46,250 nt of DNA from an uncultured Erythrobacter sp. (GTDB taxonomy: Bacteria; Pseudomonadota; Alphaproteobacteria; Sphingomonadales; Sphingomonadaceae): the NCBI GenBank assembly GCA_937969505.1, contig CALBWA010000015.1:1-46250 (forward strand), in the 5' to 3' direction. The first letter of the stretch is position 1. Each line of letters starts with the position of its first letter. The notes beneath the pieces were generated by a model. It ran no database searches. It was not told the DNA's origin and saw only the letters and a program-made list of their open reading frames with translations. The translations under genes were made by a program, and so were the position numbers. Below, in pieces: positions 11,120-20,102 of the stretch.

Positions 11120-12091
11120 ATGAAAACCGCCATCACCGAAATGTTCGGCATCCAGCATCCGATTATTCAGGGCGGCATGCATTATGTCGGATTTGCCGAA
11201 ATGGCTGCGGCGGTTTCCAATGCCGGCGGGCTGGGCATCATCACTGCTCTTACGCAGAAGACACCTGCCGATCTCGCCAATGAAATCGCCCGTTGCAAGG
11301 ACATGACAGACAAACCGATTGGCGTGAATGTCACCTTTCTGCCTACTGTGAACGCACCAGACTATCCTGCCATCATCAAGACGATCATCGATGGCGGCGT
11401 GACCGTGGTGGAAACCGCAGGCAACAATCCGGTTCAGGTGCTGCCCTATCTGAAAGATGCGGGGATCAAGGTGATCCACAAATGCACCGCGGTGCGTCAC
11501 GCGTTGAAAGCACAGTCGATCGGCTGCGATGCGGTCAGCGTGGATGGGTTCGAGTGTGGCGGTCACCCGGGTGAAGACGACATTCCCAACATGATCCTGC
11601 TGCCCCGCGCGGCGGACGAGCTGGAAATTCCCTTTGTCTCTTCCGGCGGCATGGCGGATGGACGCTCGCTGGTGGCGAGCCTGGCCATGGGTGCCCAGGG
11701 CATGAACATGGGCACGCGCTTCATCGCCACCAAGGAGGCGCCAGTGCATGAAAATGTGAAGCAGGCAATCGTTGCTGCATCAGAGCTCGACACGCGGCTG
11801 GTCATGCGCCCCCTGCGCAACACCGAACGCGTGATGACCAATGATGCGGTCGAGGAATTGCTCAAAATTGAAAAGGAAAAGGGCGCTGACCTGAAGTTCG
11901 AAGATATTATCGAACAGGTGGCCGGCGTTTATCCGAGGATCATGATGGAAGGCGAAATGGATGCCGGTGCGTGGTCATGCGGTATGGTCGCAGGCCTGAT
12001 CAATGACATTCCAACCTGTCAGGAACTGATTGACCGGATCATGGGCGAAGCAGATGCGATTATTGCCCGGATGAATGCGATCAACGCCTGA
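11120..12091 (+). CDS. Nitronate monooxygenase family flavoprotein
   Basis: FMN-dependent TIM-barrel enzyme of the 2-nitropropane dioxygenase family, expected to oxidise alkyl nitronates. The 323 residues include HPIIQGGMHYVG at the N-terminus, NAGGLG (about 36-41), CGGHPGE (about 154-160) and SGGMADG (about 177-183), all parts of the FMN-binding face. The frame is open far upstream, but the ATG at 11120 follows GGGAGAATC and gives the usual N-terminus. Some relatives act as FabK-type enoyl reductases, so the reaction is not certain. It converges on the following minus-strand gene at a shared hairpin. Confidence 0.88.
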   Translation: MKTAITEMFGIQHPIIQGGMHYVGFAEMAAAVSNAGGLGIITALTQKTPADLANEIARCKDMTDKPIGVNVTFLPTVNAPDYPAIIKTIIDGGVTVVETAGNNPVQVLPYLKDAGIKVIHKCTAVRHALKAQSIGCDAVSVDGFECGGHPGEDDIPNMILLPRAADELEIPFVSSGGMADGRSLVASLAMGAQGMNMGTRFIATKEAPVHENVKQAIVAASELDTRLVMRPLRNTERVMTNDAVEELLKIEKEKGADLKFEDIIEQVAGVYPRIMMEGEMDAGAWSCGMVAGLINDIPTCQELIDRIMGEADAIIARMNAINA

Positions 12092-12124
12092 TCGGGACTG
12101 CGCCGAATGCGATGACGGGATATG

Positions 12125-12146
12125 GAGGAAAGCGTCAGCTTTCCTC
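12125..12146. terminator. Bidirectional hairpin between convergent genes
   Basis: A perfect 9-bp inverted repeat (GAGGAAAGC/GCTTTCCTC) with a 4-base loop, 34 bases after the nitronate monooxygenase stop. It overlaps the last codons of the convergent gene that ends at 12135. It lacks a clear T run, so termination strength is uncertain. Confidence 0.5.
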
Positions 12147-12608
12147 TGCATCCTTGACCCGGGTGTAAGGCACGAAATCTTCGAAGAAGACTGCTCCGCT
12201 GAAGAAGCCGGTGCTACGGTCTGCTGTAGTGATCTGGTCGAGCCGGCACAGGTCGGTTGAACCAAATTTGCGGATCACCAGAATATCGTGGTCACTGATG
12301 TCTTCGGGTCGCGTCGTGCGCTGGACGTAAATCGTCTTGCCATGACCATAGACATAGGCCGTGTTGTCGATCGTGCGCATCCGGTCGCTCACACTGCTGC
12401 GGATGCAACGGATCGGTTCACCCGCCACGCGTCCTTCAAGCAGCTCGGCCAACTCCTTCTCACCCTTGGAAGGCTCTTCTGCCTGAGCTGGCGCGGCTGC
12501 CATCAGGGCAAGAGCAGCGGCGGCGCTGCCCATGATGATGGCTGCACCGGTGCGGAGCCTGGCAGTGGCCAGATCGGAAGCGCGGTTGGCGAATGTGCGA
12601 ACGGACAT
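12135..12608 (-). CDS. Conserved secreted protein of unknown function
   Basis: 157 residues. The N-terminus has a long signal peptide: basic n-region, hydrophobic core and an APAQA cleavage region near residue 43, so it should be periplasmic. The mature part has two cysteines (in IRCIRSS and DLCRLD), which may form a disulfide, and ends in a charged tail. I do not recognise a domain family. An upstream GGAGAT supports the ATG at 12608. It is convergent with the nitronate monooxygenase gene and sits next to secreted DUF4402 proteins on the same strand, but a shared role is only a guess. Confidence 0.72.
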   Translation of the reverse strand: MSVRTFANRASDLATARLRTGAAIIMGSAAAALALMAAAPAQAEEPSKGEKELAELLEGRVAGEPIRCIRSSVSDRMRTIDNTAYVYGHGKTIYVQRTTRPEDISDHDILVIRKFGSTDLCRLDQITTADRSTGFFSGAVFFEDFVPYTRVKDAEES

Positions 12609-12697
12609 GGGGAATCTCCTTCAAACAGACCCCCTTTATGACACAATTTCATGAATTGCACCTGACTGTCTCCAAAGTGGCAATCAATCAGGGAAAT

Positions 12698-13291
12698 TTA
12701 CAAATAGGCCACTTCCAGCGTGAATGTGCCATCATAGATGCCTTCTGCCTGCGCCCCATCCACGGTCAGGGATCCACCAACCCAGATTTCCTGCGTGGTG
12801 CCAGTTGCCGCAAGGCCGATGGGAAGGCCGAAAACAAGCGTTGGCACGACACCGGCACCTGCTTCGTAGAAAAGCAGCGCCTCCATCGTTTCCGTGCCTG
12901 TCAGCCGGGTCAGTGTGACCCGGTCATCGCCTGACAGCACCAGTGTGGTGCCAATCGGTGCGCTTGCCTGGAAGCGGGCTCGCTGTTGGCCCGTACCGAC
13001 AGTATAGATGTCACCCACGGTTGAAACACTGCCATCGGTGGCCTCGACAACGATGACGCCGCCTAGCCCGCTGGGAACGACTGTCCCAAAATCCAGCGGT
13101 TGGGTGTTGATCAGGTTGAAGCCGTCGACAATCTCTGCCTGGCTGTCCGCAGCCGCATCCTGTGCAGCCGCCGGTGCGGCGGTCAGCGTTGCCGCTGCAA
13201 ACAGTGAACAGACTGCGGCCAATGGGCCGCGCCGTAATGTTCTAGGCGAGGCACAGTCCATGCCAAGCTGATTGGTCGTGAGAATGCTCAA
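12698..13291 (-). CDS. DUF4402 domain secreted protein (TTG start)
   Basis: 197 residues with a signal peptide (cleavage near AAPAAAQD) and a beta-rich DUF4402 domain (about 60-197) starting at the typical LDFGTVVP strand and ending YDGTFTLEVAYL. These proteins are secreted or surface-exposed, and their function is poorly known. The start is a TTG at 13291 with an excellent ribosome-binding site (AGGAGG, five-base spacing); the first ATG lies ten codons further in and has none. A second DUF4402 gene lies 450 bases upstream on the same strand, and the two differ enough to be old paralogues. Confidence 0.85.
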   Translation of the reverse strand: MSILTTNQLGMDCASPRTLRRGPLAAVCSLFAAATLTAAPAAAQDAAADSQAEIVDGFNLINTQPLDFGTVVPSGLGGVIVVEATDGSVSTVGDIYTVGTGQQRARFQASAPIGTTLVLSGDDRVTLTRLTGTETMEALLFYEAGAGVVPTLVFGLPIGLAATGTTQEIWVGGSLTVDGAQAEGIYDGTFTLEVAYL

Positions 13292-13438
13292 ATATGCCTC
13301 CTGCCCTGGTCGAACCAGTCTATAGGTGGCAAATGCGCAATTAACCTTTCAGAACGTGCTTTATCGGATTGGTTAAATCAGGCTTAATGAAGATTGGCAG
13401 CGTGGGCTGCCGCCTCATATTTCCTGAAGCGAAACCGA

Positions 13439-13690
13439 TTAACGGCTCGCCCCTTCGGAGATATCTGGAAGGCTGGCATGGTCGGAACCTTCTGCCGGGC
13501 CGCCCTTCAAAACAAAGCGCCGGTCGCAATATCCGCAATCGACATAGCCGTGCTCGTCAATTTCCAGGTAGATGCGTGGGTGGCCAAGCGCAGCAGGGCG
13601 ATAATTTTTGCCGCCTCGAATGCCGCTTGCGCCATCGCAGCTCACACGCTTGGTCTCGACCAGAATCACTTCAGGGGGTGCAATGCTCAT
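13439..13690 (-). CDS. Zinc-finger (zf-CHCC) protein, NDUFS6-like
   Basis: 83 residues carrying a zf-CHCC domain: candidate zinc ligands are C18, H37, C52 and C55 (VSCDG, LGHP, DCGYC). The family is homologous to the zinc-binding NDUFS6 accessory subunit of mitochondrial complex I and is widespread in alphaproteobacteria as a small free protein. It probably acts in the cytoplasm or on complex I assembly, but that is inferred from the family. It lies between two DUF4402 genes on the same strand. No strong ribosome-binding site is visible. Confidence 0.83.
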   Translation of the reverse strand: MSIAPPEVILVETKRVSCDGASGIRGGKNYRPAALGHPRIYLEIDEHGYVDCGYCDRRFVLKGGPAEGSDHASLPDISEGASR

Positions 13691-13745
13691 AGTGGGTTGG
13701 CGTTAATCGCGCCGGGTCCGCAATGCAATCCTGACTATAGCGATC

Positions 13746-14318
13746 CTATTGATAGTCGAGCCGGATTTCAAAGCTGCCATTGTAAACGCCCGGAGCCTGG
13801 TTGGCGTTGACGTTCAAAGTTCCACCAACCCGGAAGATAAAGGTACCATCGGTCGAATTGATCAGGAACCGTTCCCAATTGATATTGCTGCGCACTGGCG
13901 TCAGGCTTGGATCACCATTGATCGTGATGTCGGTGACAGTCATGTCTGCCCCCGGACCCGTCAGAGTGATGAGATTGCCAACCGGGCGGCGCACGCGAAC
14001 GCGCTGGCCCGATTGCCCGGCCCCGACAAATTCGGCTGGCTGGCATGTGTTGATCTGCACCAGGCCGACAGAGGCTGTGCAGGTCGGGCTGGTGGTTGCC
14101 GTCATCACCACAGTGCCTGCAGTCGTTCCAATGATATCGCCAAAGTCCATATCGCGCGTCTTGACGATGCTCAGACCTTCGAAAATCGCCATACGCACTT
14201 CGATCGAGCGCTGACTTTGCGCCATGGCAGGCGTGCTTAAAGCCATGCCGAGACATAGTGCCAGCATGGTCAAAAATGCGGCATGGTAAACGCGCAAAGA
14301 TGATTTCACTCGGTTCAT
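13746..14318 (-). CDS. DUF4402 domain secreted protein
   Basis: 190 residues: a signal peptide (about 1-34, ending STPAMAQ) followed by a DUF4402 domain that begins near DMDFGDI and ends VYNGSFEIRLDYQ. Two cysteines in the mature part (SPTCTAS and NTCQPAE) may pair. The frame is open to 14402, but the ATG at 14318 follows AGAGAGG and starts a proper signal peptide. Together with the DUF4402 gene at 12698-13291 it forms a pair around the zf-CHCC gene. Whether they build a surface structure is unknown, and no chaperone or usher gene is present. Confidence 0.85.
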   Translation of the reverse strand: MNRVKSSLRVYHAAFLTMLALCLGMALSTPAMAQSQRSIEVRMAIFEGLSIVKTRDMDFGDIIGTTAGTVVMTATTSPTCTASVGLVQINTCQPAEFVGAGQSGQRVRVRRPVGNLITLTGPGADMTVTDITINGDPSLTPVRSNINWERFLINSTDGTFIFRVGGTLNVNANQAPGVYNGSFEIRLDYQ

Positions 14319-14471
14319 GCGGGCCTCTCTAAGGGCTTCACAGTTAACACTTCGGCGTAAGTTATGGTTAACGCGCCGGTAACCGGGGCATGCGCGGATC
14401 AAGGTATGCCCGGATCAAGGAAAGCCGAACAATCCCATTGCACCATGCGCCTGTCGGGCTAAGGCATTGGG

Positions 14472-15467
14472 ATGACCACGCCACCTGCCATTCGCATCGA
14501 CAATCTGGTTAAACGCTATGCCCCGCCCGGTGGTGGGAAGAAGGCGAAACGCGGGCCTGCCAGTCGCGCTGCCGATGCCAATAACAATGGCGATGAAGAC
14601 GGCAAGCTGGCGCTAAAAGGCGTCAGCTTCGATGTTCCGCAAGGAGGGATCTTCGGGCTGCTGGGGCCCAATGGTGCAGGCAAATCGACCCTGATCAACA
14701 TCCTTGCAGGCCTGGTGACCAAAACCTCGGGCTCTGCCGAGATCTGGGGTTTCGATATTGATGAACAGCGGCGCAATGCCAAGCGCGCGATCGGCATCGT
14801 CCCTCAGGAAATCGTCTTCGACCCCTTCTTCACGCCCTATGAGGTGCTGGAGAACCAGGCGGGTTTTTACGGTATCGCGAAACATTTGCGCCGCAGCGAG
14901 GCGCTTCTGGAAGCAGTGCGGCTGGCGGACAAGCGCGATGCCTATGCCCGGACATTATCGGGCGGGATGAAGCGCCGACTGCTGGTGGCCAAGGCCATGG
15001 TCCACTCGCCGCCGATCCTGGTGCTGGATGAACCCACCGCCGGGGTCGATGTGGAGCTGCGCCGCCAGTTGTGGGAATTGGTAACGGCGCTCAACGATGA
15101 TGGAGTTACCGTTGTTCTCACCACGCATTATCTGGAGGAGGCAGAGGAGCTCTGCGACCGGATTGCGATCATCAACCACGGTGAATGCATCGCCAACAAG
15201 CCTACCCGCGAGCTGGTGGATATGGCGCGCGAGAAGATTGTTGCTGTGACGGTCGACAGCGATCTGACCAGGATCCCGCAGCACGCAGCCTTTACCAAGG
15301 TCGATAAAACCGGCGATCGCGGGGTCGAGGTCACCTATGACAAGGATCAGCTGACCGCGGGACAGGTTCTGGCCATCCTGCAGGAGCAGGGGCTGAGGAT
15401 CGAGGATGTGACAACGCGCGAAGCTGATCTGGAAGATGTGTTCGTCTCGCTGACGACTCCTGCCTGA
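14472..15467 (+). CDS. ABC transporter ATP-binding protein (orphan)
   Basis: 331-residue nucleotide-binding subunit with Walker A GPNGAGKST (65-73), signature LSGGMKRRL, Walker B LVLDEPTAG and a switch histidine region TTHYLEE, plus a C-terminal extension typical of exporter ATPases of the YadG/CcmA type. An unusual low-complexity insert rich in Gly, Lys, Asn and Asp (about 18-45) sits between the first two strands of the ATPase core. No membrane permease follows: the next gene is a regulator, so the partner must be encoded elsewhere. Confidence 0.9.
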   Translation: MTTPPAIRIDNLVKRYAPPGGGKKAKRGPASRAADANNNGDEDGKLALKGVSFDVPQGGIFGLLGPNGAGKSTLINILAGLVTKTSGSAEIWGFDIDEQRRNAKRAIGIVPQEIVFDPFFTPYEVLENQAGFYGIAKHLRRSEALLEAVRLADKRDAYARTLSGGMKRRLLVAKAMVHSPPILVLDEPTAGVDVELRRQLWELVTALNDDGVTVVLTTHYLEEAEELCDRIAIINHGECIANKPTRELVDMAREKIVAVTVDSDLTRIPQHAAFTKVDKTGDRGVEVTYDKDQLTAGQVLAILQEQGLRIEDVTTREADLEDVFVSLTTPA

Positions 15468-15637
15468 CGCCGCGCTCGATCTCCACGGCATACTGCGATA
15501 GCAGCTGGCGCAGATAAGCCACTGGAATACCCGTGGCGGCCTCTGGCCAATTGCGCCGAAAATTGCGCAAGATCGGGAACGCGCTGTTCGCAACGCACTG
15601 CTAAACGGTGCTGTATTGGCAAAGAGGTACAGAGCAA

Positions 15638-16492
15638 ATGGCACGTACGGCACAGTATGTTCAGCGAATAGAGCGAGCTCTGGCCCGGATCGAATCAGGC
15701 GCTGCTACAGGTGATTGGCCCAGCCTTGCCCAACTTGCGCAAGCGGCAGCCATGTCTGAATTTCACTTTCATCGCATTTATCGCATCCTGACCGGCGAAA
15801 CGCCGCAGACAACGCTGAGCCGGGCCCGTGTGGGCGGTAGTCTGCCTGTTTTGACAGGTCCTGATGGCATCATGGGCGCCACCGATGCCAGCGCCTATGC
15901 GACCAGCCAGTCTTATGCCCGAGCGCTCAAATCGCTGACCGGGGCCACCGCTTCGCAATTGCGCGCTGACCCGGAACTGTTTGCCAAGGTGTCAGCACAG
16001 ATAATGCAACCGGCAAACCCGGATGGCGTGATGGCAGTAGAGATCGTTGAACTTTCACCATTGAAGCTGGCGGCTGCGCGCGCCGTGGGTGATTTTTCCG
16101 ATCTGAACCACGGCTTCTTCCACCTGTTTGAACTGGTGCTGGAACAGATTGCACCAGACCAGGTAACCGGCATTTATGGCATCCCGCTTGATGACCCACG
16201 CCATACGCCGGCAGAATTGTGCCGGTTCGACTGCGCGATCACGGCCAGTGCGAATATTGTCCCTCTAGGCGATCTGAAATTGCTGCAGATCGGCGGAGGA
16301 TCGGCCCTGCGTCTGCGTCTTGAAGGGGATTATGACAATGTGCATGCGGCATTGGACCATCTCTATGGACTCGCGATTGCGCTCGATCTGGAGCTGGCAA
16401 GCGAACTGCCGCTCAATTTTTACCACAATGACCCGGAAGAAACGCCAGAAGAGGAACTTCTGGCCGACATTCACCTCAAACTGGCGGAGTGA
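15638..16492 (+). CDS. AraC family regulator with GyrI-like effector domain
   Basis: 284 residues: an N-terminal pair of AraC-type helix-turn-helix motifs (about 20-105, with AAAMSEFHFHRIYRILTGE) and a C-terminal GyrI-like effector-binding domain (about 128-284). Such proteins activate transcription when a small molecule binds the second domain. The ATG at 15638 has an AGAGG site upstream; the frame is open ten codons further. It is followed after three bases by a secreted DUF6265 protein, a likely operon partner or target. About 170 bases upstream hold no gene. Confidence 0.86.
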   Translation: MARTAQYVQRIERALARIESGAATGDWPSLAQLAQAAAMSEFHFHRIYRILTGETPQTTLSRARVGGSLPVLTGPDGIMGATDASAYATSQSYARALKSLTGATASQLRADPELFAKVSAQIMQPANPDGVMAVEIVELSPLKLAAARAVGDFSDLNHGFFHLFELVLEQIAPDQVTGIYGIPLDDPRHTPAELCRFDCAITASANIVPLGDLKLLQIGGGSALRLRLEGDYDNVHAALDHLYGLAIALDLELASELPLNFYHNDPEETPEEELLADIHLKLAE

Positions 16493-16495
16493 GAA

Positions 16496-17062
16496 ATGCG
16501 AAATTTCAAACCATATGCAGTGGCAGCAGCAGCCATACTTTCGGCAACATTCATTCCTGCCCAGGTTTGCGCACAGAATGCCCGCGCGGCCGCTGATGGT
16601 GAGCGAGCTGCAAACAGCGTCGCAGCAATTGCCCGGCCGGTTGCAAGCGTGGCGGATATGACCTGGTTGGAAGGTGAATGGGTGGGTACCGGAATTGGCG
16701 GCAACCCGGCAGGCGAAAGCTTCTCTTTTGCCGGCGACAGACAGATGATCGGGCATTTCTGGCAGCTGGATGCTGGCGGCGATGTCGATTTTTACGAGGT
16801 CATCACAATTACGCGCGATGGGGACAGCCTGATGATGCGGCTCAAGCATTTTGCAGCCGATTTATCCGGTTGGGAAGACAAGTCCGCAGAGAGTGCGCTC
16901 AATTTCCCCTTGCTGGAGCGAGGCGAGCGGCGGTGGGTGTTTGGCCCGGCGACGTTCACCAAACCTTCCGATGACACACTTGAAGTGTCCGTGGTCGTGC
17001 GCGGCAGTGACGGCAAATTGAACAGCCTCGACTTTTCCTATCGCCGGGCTTTGAAGAATTAA
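16496..17062 (+). CDS. DUF6265 family secreted protein
   Basis: 188 residues with a signal peptide (cleavage near VCAQN) and a DUF6265-type lipocalin-like domain beginning TWLEGEWVGTG (about 56-66) with later strands (GHFWQLDAGG, RRWVFGPATF). Members are small secreted proteins of unknown role. It starts three bases after the AraC/GyrI regulator stop, so the two are almost certainly co-transcribed. The ligand, if any, is unknown. Confidence 0.8.
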   Translation: MRNFKPYAVAAAAILSATFIPAQVCAQNARAAADGERAANSVAAIARPVASVADMTWLEGEWVGTGIGGNPAGESFSFAGDRQMIGHFWQLDAGGDVDFYEVITITRDGDSLMMRLKHFAADLSGWEDKSAESALNFPLLERGERRWVFGPATFTKPSDDTLEVSVVVRGSDGKLNSLDFSYRRALKN

Positions 17063-17068
17063 GCGGCG

Positions 17069-17260
17069 CTAGCGCGGTTGAGCCTGAGGAATGGCATCGG
17101 GATAATCCGCTTCCTCGCGCCACTTGCGATGAGCCTCGCGAACAATGGCGCGCTCGCACCGAAGGCAATGACCGGAGAAATTGCGGCCATTCCACCTGAC
17201 CCGGCGGCGGTTGGGTTTATGCCAATTCGTCAGACAGGCCAGCTTGCCGAAAATCTCCAT
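17069..17260 (-). CDS. Small conserved CxxC protein of unknown function
   Basis: 63 residues rich in Arg, Trp and His. C-L-R-C (33-36) together with C9 and nearby histidines could bind zinc. The ATG at 17260 follows AGAGG, a good ribosome-binding site, and the frame is compact, so I believe it is a real gene. I have the impression that small proteins of this shape occur in related bacteria, but cannot verify that. It is convergent with the DUF6265 gene (six bases apart) and divergent from the metallo-beta-lactamase-fold gene. Confidence 0.58.
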   Translation of the reverse strand: MEIFGKLACLTNWHKPNRRRVRWNGRNFSGHCLRCERAIVREAHRKWREEADYPDAIPQAQPR

Positions 17261-17426
17261 GGGACCTCTGTTTGCGATTCGCCTGTAAGGATTGCACAGG
17301 CGCCCGCAGTGGTCTGGTTAAAACCCTGCAACAGCCGGGCCGTGCGCCCTGCTTGCGGCGCTTCATGTTTGGCTGCATGGTCCGCGAATGAGAACCGATC
17401 CTGTGTTTCAAAGGCGAAATTTGCTC

Positions 17427-18440
17427 ATGGATGAAGGGCGAAAATGGTTGCCTCCCCGATGGGTTGCGCTGTTGGCTGCGTTGTCGGCGATGGGTGTGGG
17501 GGCCTGTGCTGATCACTCGGTTCGCGATGGCGCGAGTGCAGACGATGGGATTGGAGTGTCGGATACTGGCACGCTCAGTCGAACGTGCCCGGATCAAGGC
17601 GCTGCGCTGCAGGTTCTGGGTTCAGGTGGCCCGATTGCCGAAGGGAACAGGGCAGGGACATCCTACCTTCTGTGGATTGACGGCACGCCGCGCCTTTTGA
17701 TCGATGCGGGCGCAGGCAGTTTCCTGCGCTTTGGCCAGGCGGGCGGCAATATTCAGGACCTTGATGCGATCCTGTTGACCCACCTGCATGCCGATCATGC
17801 TGGCGACCTGGCCGGAATTTTGAACACTGGAGGGTTTGAAGGGCGGAGCGATCCCTTGACAGTTATCGGCCCCGGCGGTGCGCCGCGCTTCCCATCGACC
17901 AGCGAATTTCTCAGCCGTTTGTTGGGCAAGGAGGTGGGGGCCTTCGCCTACAATGGCGGGTATATTGATGGCTCGGAAAACAAGCCGCTGCTTACGCCGC
18001 GTGACATTCCTTCCTTCGAGGGAGAAGGAGAGGTGGTCGAGATTGAGGTGGCGGACGAGCTCAGCATTACTGCGGTGCCCGTGCATCACGGTGTGGTGCC
18101 CGCTCTGGGTTATGCCATCAGGCATGGCGAAAAAGTGGTTGTGATTACTGGTGACCAGAGCGCCTTCAGCGCGACATTTGATACCGCGTTGGCTGATAGT
18201 AAGCCAGATTATCTGTTTGCTCATCACGTGATCAATGGTGAACCGGGCCAGCCGCGCGGGCTTCATCGTACGCCTGAGCAAATCGGTGATCTGGCAGCAG
18301 CTATTGAACCTCAGATGCTGGTGCTGACCCATAATATGAACCGCTCGCTGGAATATCTGGATGAAGGGCTGGCGGCCATCGCGGATAACTATGCCGGACA
18401 GGTCAGTGTCGCGGCTGATCTCGATTGCTATCCGCTTTGA
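17427..18440 (+). CDS. MBL-fold metallohydrolase, probable lipoprotein
   Basis: 337-residue metallo-beta-lactamase-fold hydrolase with the metal motif HLHADH (119-124), GTSYLL and DAGAGSFLRFG strands before it, and later histidines (HHGVVP, HHVING, LTHNMN) that complete two metal sites. The layout is closest to RNase Z/arylsulfatase-like members, but an N-terminal lipoprotein signal (VGAC, C27) places it in the envelope, so tRNA is not a likely substrate. The ATG at 17427 follows AAGGCG; the frame is open 13 codons further. nadB begins 40 bases downstream. Confidence 0.85.
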   Translation: MDEGRKWLPPRWVALLAALSAMGVGACADHSVRDGASADDGIGVSDTGTLSRTCPDQGAALQVLGSGGPIAEGNRAGTSYLLWIDGTPRLLIDAGAGSFLRFGQAGGNIQDLDAILLTHLHADHAGDLAGILNTGGFEGRSDPLTVIGPGGAPRFPSTSEFLSRLLGKEVGAFAYNGGYIDGSENKPLLTPRDIPSFEGEGEVVEIEVADELSITAVPVHHGVVPALGYAIRHGEKVVVITGDQSAFSATFDTALADSKPDYLFAHHVINGEPGQPRGLHRTPEQIGDLAAAIEPQMLVLTHNMNRSLEYLDEGLAAIADNYAGQVSVAADLDCYPL

Positions 18441-18480
18441 TGCGCTTGCCCCCAAAGCGATCTGTGTTCATGAGGCCGGT

Positions 18481-20067
18481 ATGAGTTTGGAACATCACGA
18501 TATCCTGATAATCGGATCGGGGGCAGCAGGCCTGACAGCTGCGCTTGCCTTGGCAGAACACAAGAAGGTGCTGGTTCTGGCCAAGGGCTCGCTGACCGGA
18601 GGCTCCACCGCCTGGGCGCAAGGCGGGATCGCTGCGGTGCTGGATGCCGGCGATACCTTTGACAACCACGTGCGCGACACCATGATTGCCGGGGCTGGGC
18701 TCAACCGGCGCGAGACAGTTGAATTCGTGATCGAGCAGGCCCCGCAAAGCATAGACCGATTGTGCGAGCTGGGCGTGCCGTTCAACCGGGATGAGGACGC
18801 GCTGCACTTGACGCGCGAGGGCGGGCATTCGCACCGCCGGATTGTCCATGTCGATGATGCGACAGGCTGGGCGGTGCAAGAGGCGCTGCTGAATGCAGCC
18901 AAGGCCAACCCCAACATCACTCTGCTGCCGGGGCGCACGTGCATTGATTTCATAACCGGCCGCCATGGCGAGAAATATTCCGGCGCGGGCAATGTCTGGG
19001 GCGCCTATGCTCTGGACGAAGCGACCGGCAATGTGGAGCGCCATGTGGCCCGCGCGACTATTCTTGCCGCTGGCGGGGCCGGACGGTGCTACCTGTTTTC
19101 AACCGCTCCGCGCGGTGCCACCGGCGACGGCATAGCCATGGCCTGGCGTGCGGGCGCGCGCGTTTCCAACATGGAAATGATGCAATTCCACCCGACTTGC
19201 CTGTACAATCTCGAGGTCAAGAATTTCCTCATCACCGAAGCGGTGCGGGGCGAGGGCGGGCATCTGCTCCACCCTGAAACCGGCCACCGCTTCATGGCTG
19301 ATTACGACGCGGAGCGGATGGAGCTGGCCCCCCGCGATGTGGTGGCCCGCGCGATCGATGATCAGATCAAGCGCGATGGTCTGGACTATGTCCATCTCGA
19401 TATCAGCCATCAGCCGGCAGACTTCGTGCGCGAGCATTTTCCGACCATTCATGAAAAGCTGACCGGGCTGGGTATCGACATGACCACGCAGCCGATTCCC
19501 GTGGTCCCGGCGCAGCATTACACCTGTGGCGGGGTTCTGGTCGGTCTGGATGCGCGGACTGATCTGCCCGGCCTGTGGGCGGCAGGTGAATGCACCGAAA
19601 GCGGGTTGCATGGCGCCAACCGGCTCGCGTCGAATTCCTTGCTGGAATGTTTTGTCTTCGGCGAAGCGGCAGCGCGCGACATTCTGGCGCAGTGGGATCA
19701 ATTGGGGGAACCTCCAGCTATTCGCGAATGGGATGCGACGCGTGTGGCTGATTCGGACGAACAGGTGGTCATCAAACAGAACTGGACCGAGATCCGCCGC
19801 TTCATGTGGAACTATGTCGGTATCGTGCGCACCACCAAGCGGCTGGAGCGCGCCGCCAACAGGATTCGTCTGCTGCAGGAAGAGGTGGAGGACTATTACG
19901 GCAGTTTTGTCGTCACCACCGATCTGATCGAGCTGCGCAACCTGCTCAAGGCAGCAGAGCTGATCGTTGCCTCAGCCTTGCAGCGCAAGGAAAGCCGGGG
20001 GCTGCATTTCATCCTGGATTATCCTGACACTCTGCCAGACGCACGCGACACAGTGCTGGTGCCCTGA
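18481..20067 (+). CDS. nadB: L-aspartate oxidase
   Basis: Flavoenzyme that oxidises L-aspartate to iminoaspartate, the first step of NAD synthesis from aspartate. The 528 residues show the FAD-binding GSGAAGLTAALALAE near the N-terminus, GGSTAWAQGGIAAVL (with catalytic-loop glycines), REGGHSHRR, GANRLASNSLLE near the FAD ribityl site, and a C-terminal helical domain ending near LDYPDTLPD. NadA and NadC, which normally complete the pathway, are not in this window. The start ATG follows GAGGCCGGT. An alpha/beta hydrolase gene follows after 35 bases. Confidence 0.95.
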   Translation: MSLEHHDILIIGSGAAGLTAALALAEHKKVLVLAKGSLTGGSTAWAQGGIAAVLDAGDTFDNHVRDTMIAGAGLNRRETVEFVIEQAPQSIDRLCELGVPFNRDEDALHLTREGGHSHRRIVHVDDATGWAVQEALLNAAKANPNITLLPGRTCIDFITGRHGEKYSGAGNVWGAYALDEATGNVERHVARATILAAGGAGRCYLFSTAPRGATGDGIAMAWRAGARVSNMEMMQFHPTCLYNLEVKNFLITEAVRGEGGHLLHPETGHRFMADYDAERMELAPRDVVARAIDDQIKRDGLDYVHLDISHQPADFVREHFPTIHEKLTGLGIDMTTQPIPVVPAQHYTCGGVLVGLDARTDLPGLWAAGECTESGLHGANRLASNSLLECFVFGEAAARDILAQWDQLGEPPAIREWDATRVADSDEQVVIKQNWTEIRRFMWNYVGIVRTTKRLERAANRIRLLQEEVEDYYGSFVVTTDLIELRNLLKAAELIVASALQRKESRGLHFILDYPDTLPDARDTVLVP

Positions 20068-20102
20068 TCACAGGTTTCCAGCCTTAATAGATTGAGACCA
20101 AT

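Noticed and set aside
15331..15570. Minus-strand frame at the 3' end of the ABC ATPase gene (RNFRRNWPEAATG)
   Set aside because: It looks protein-like, but has no plausible start codon with a ribosome-binding site and overlaps the ATPase C-terminus; no family recognised.
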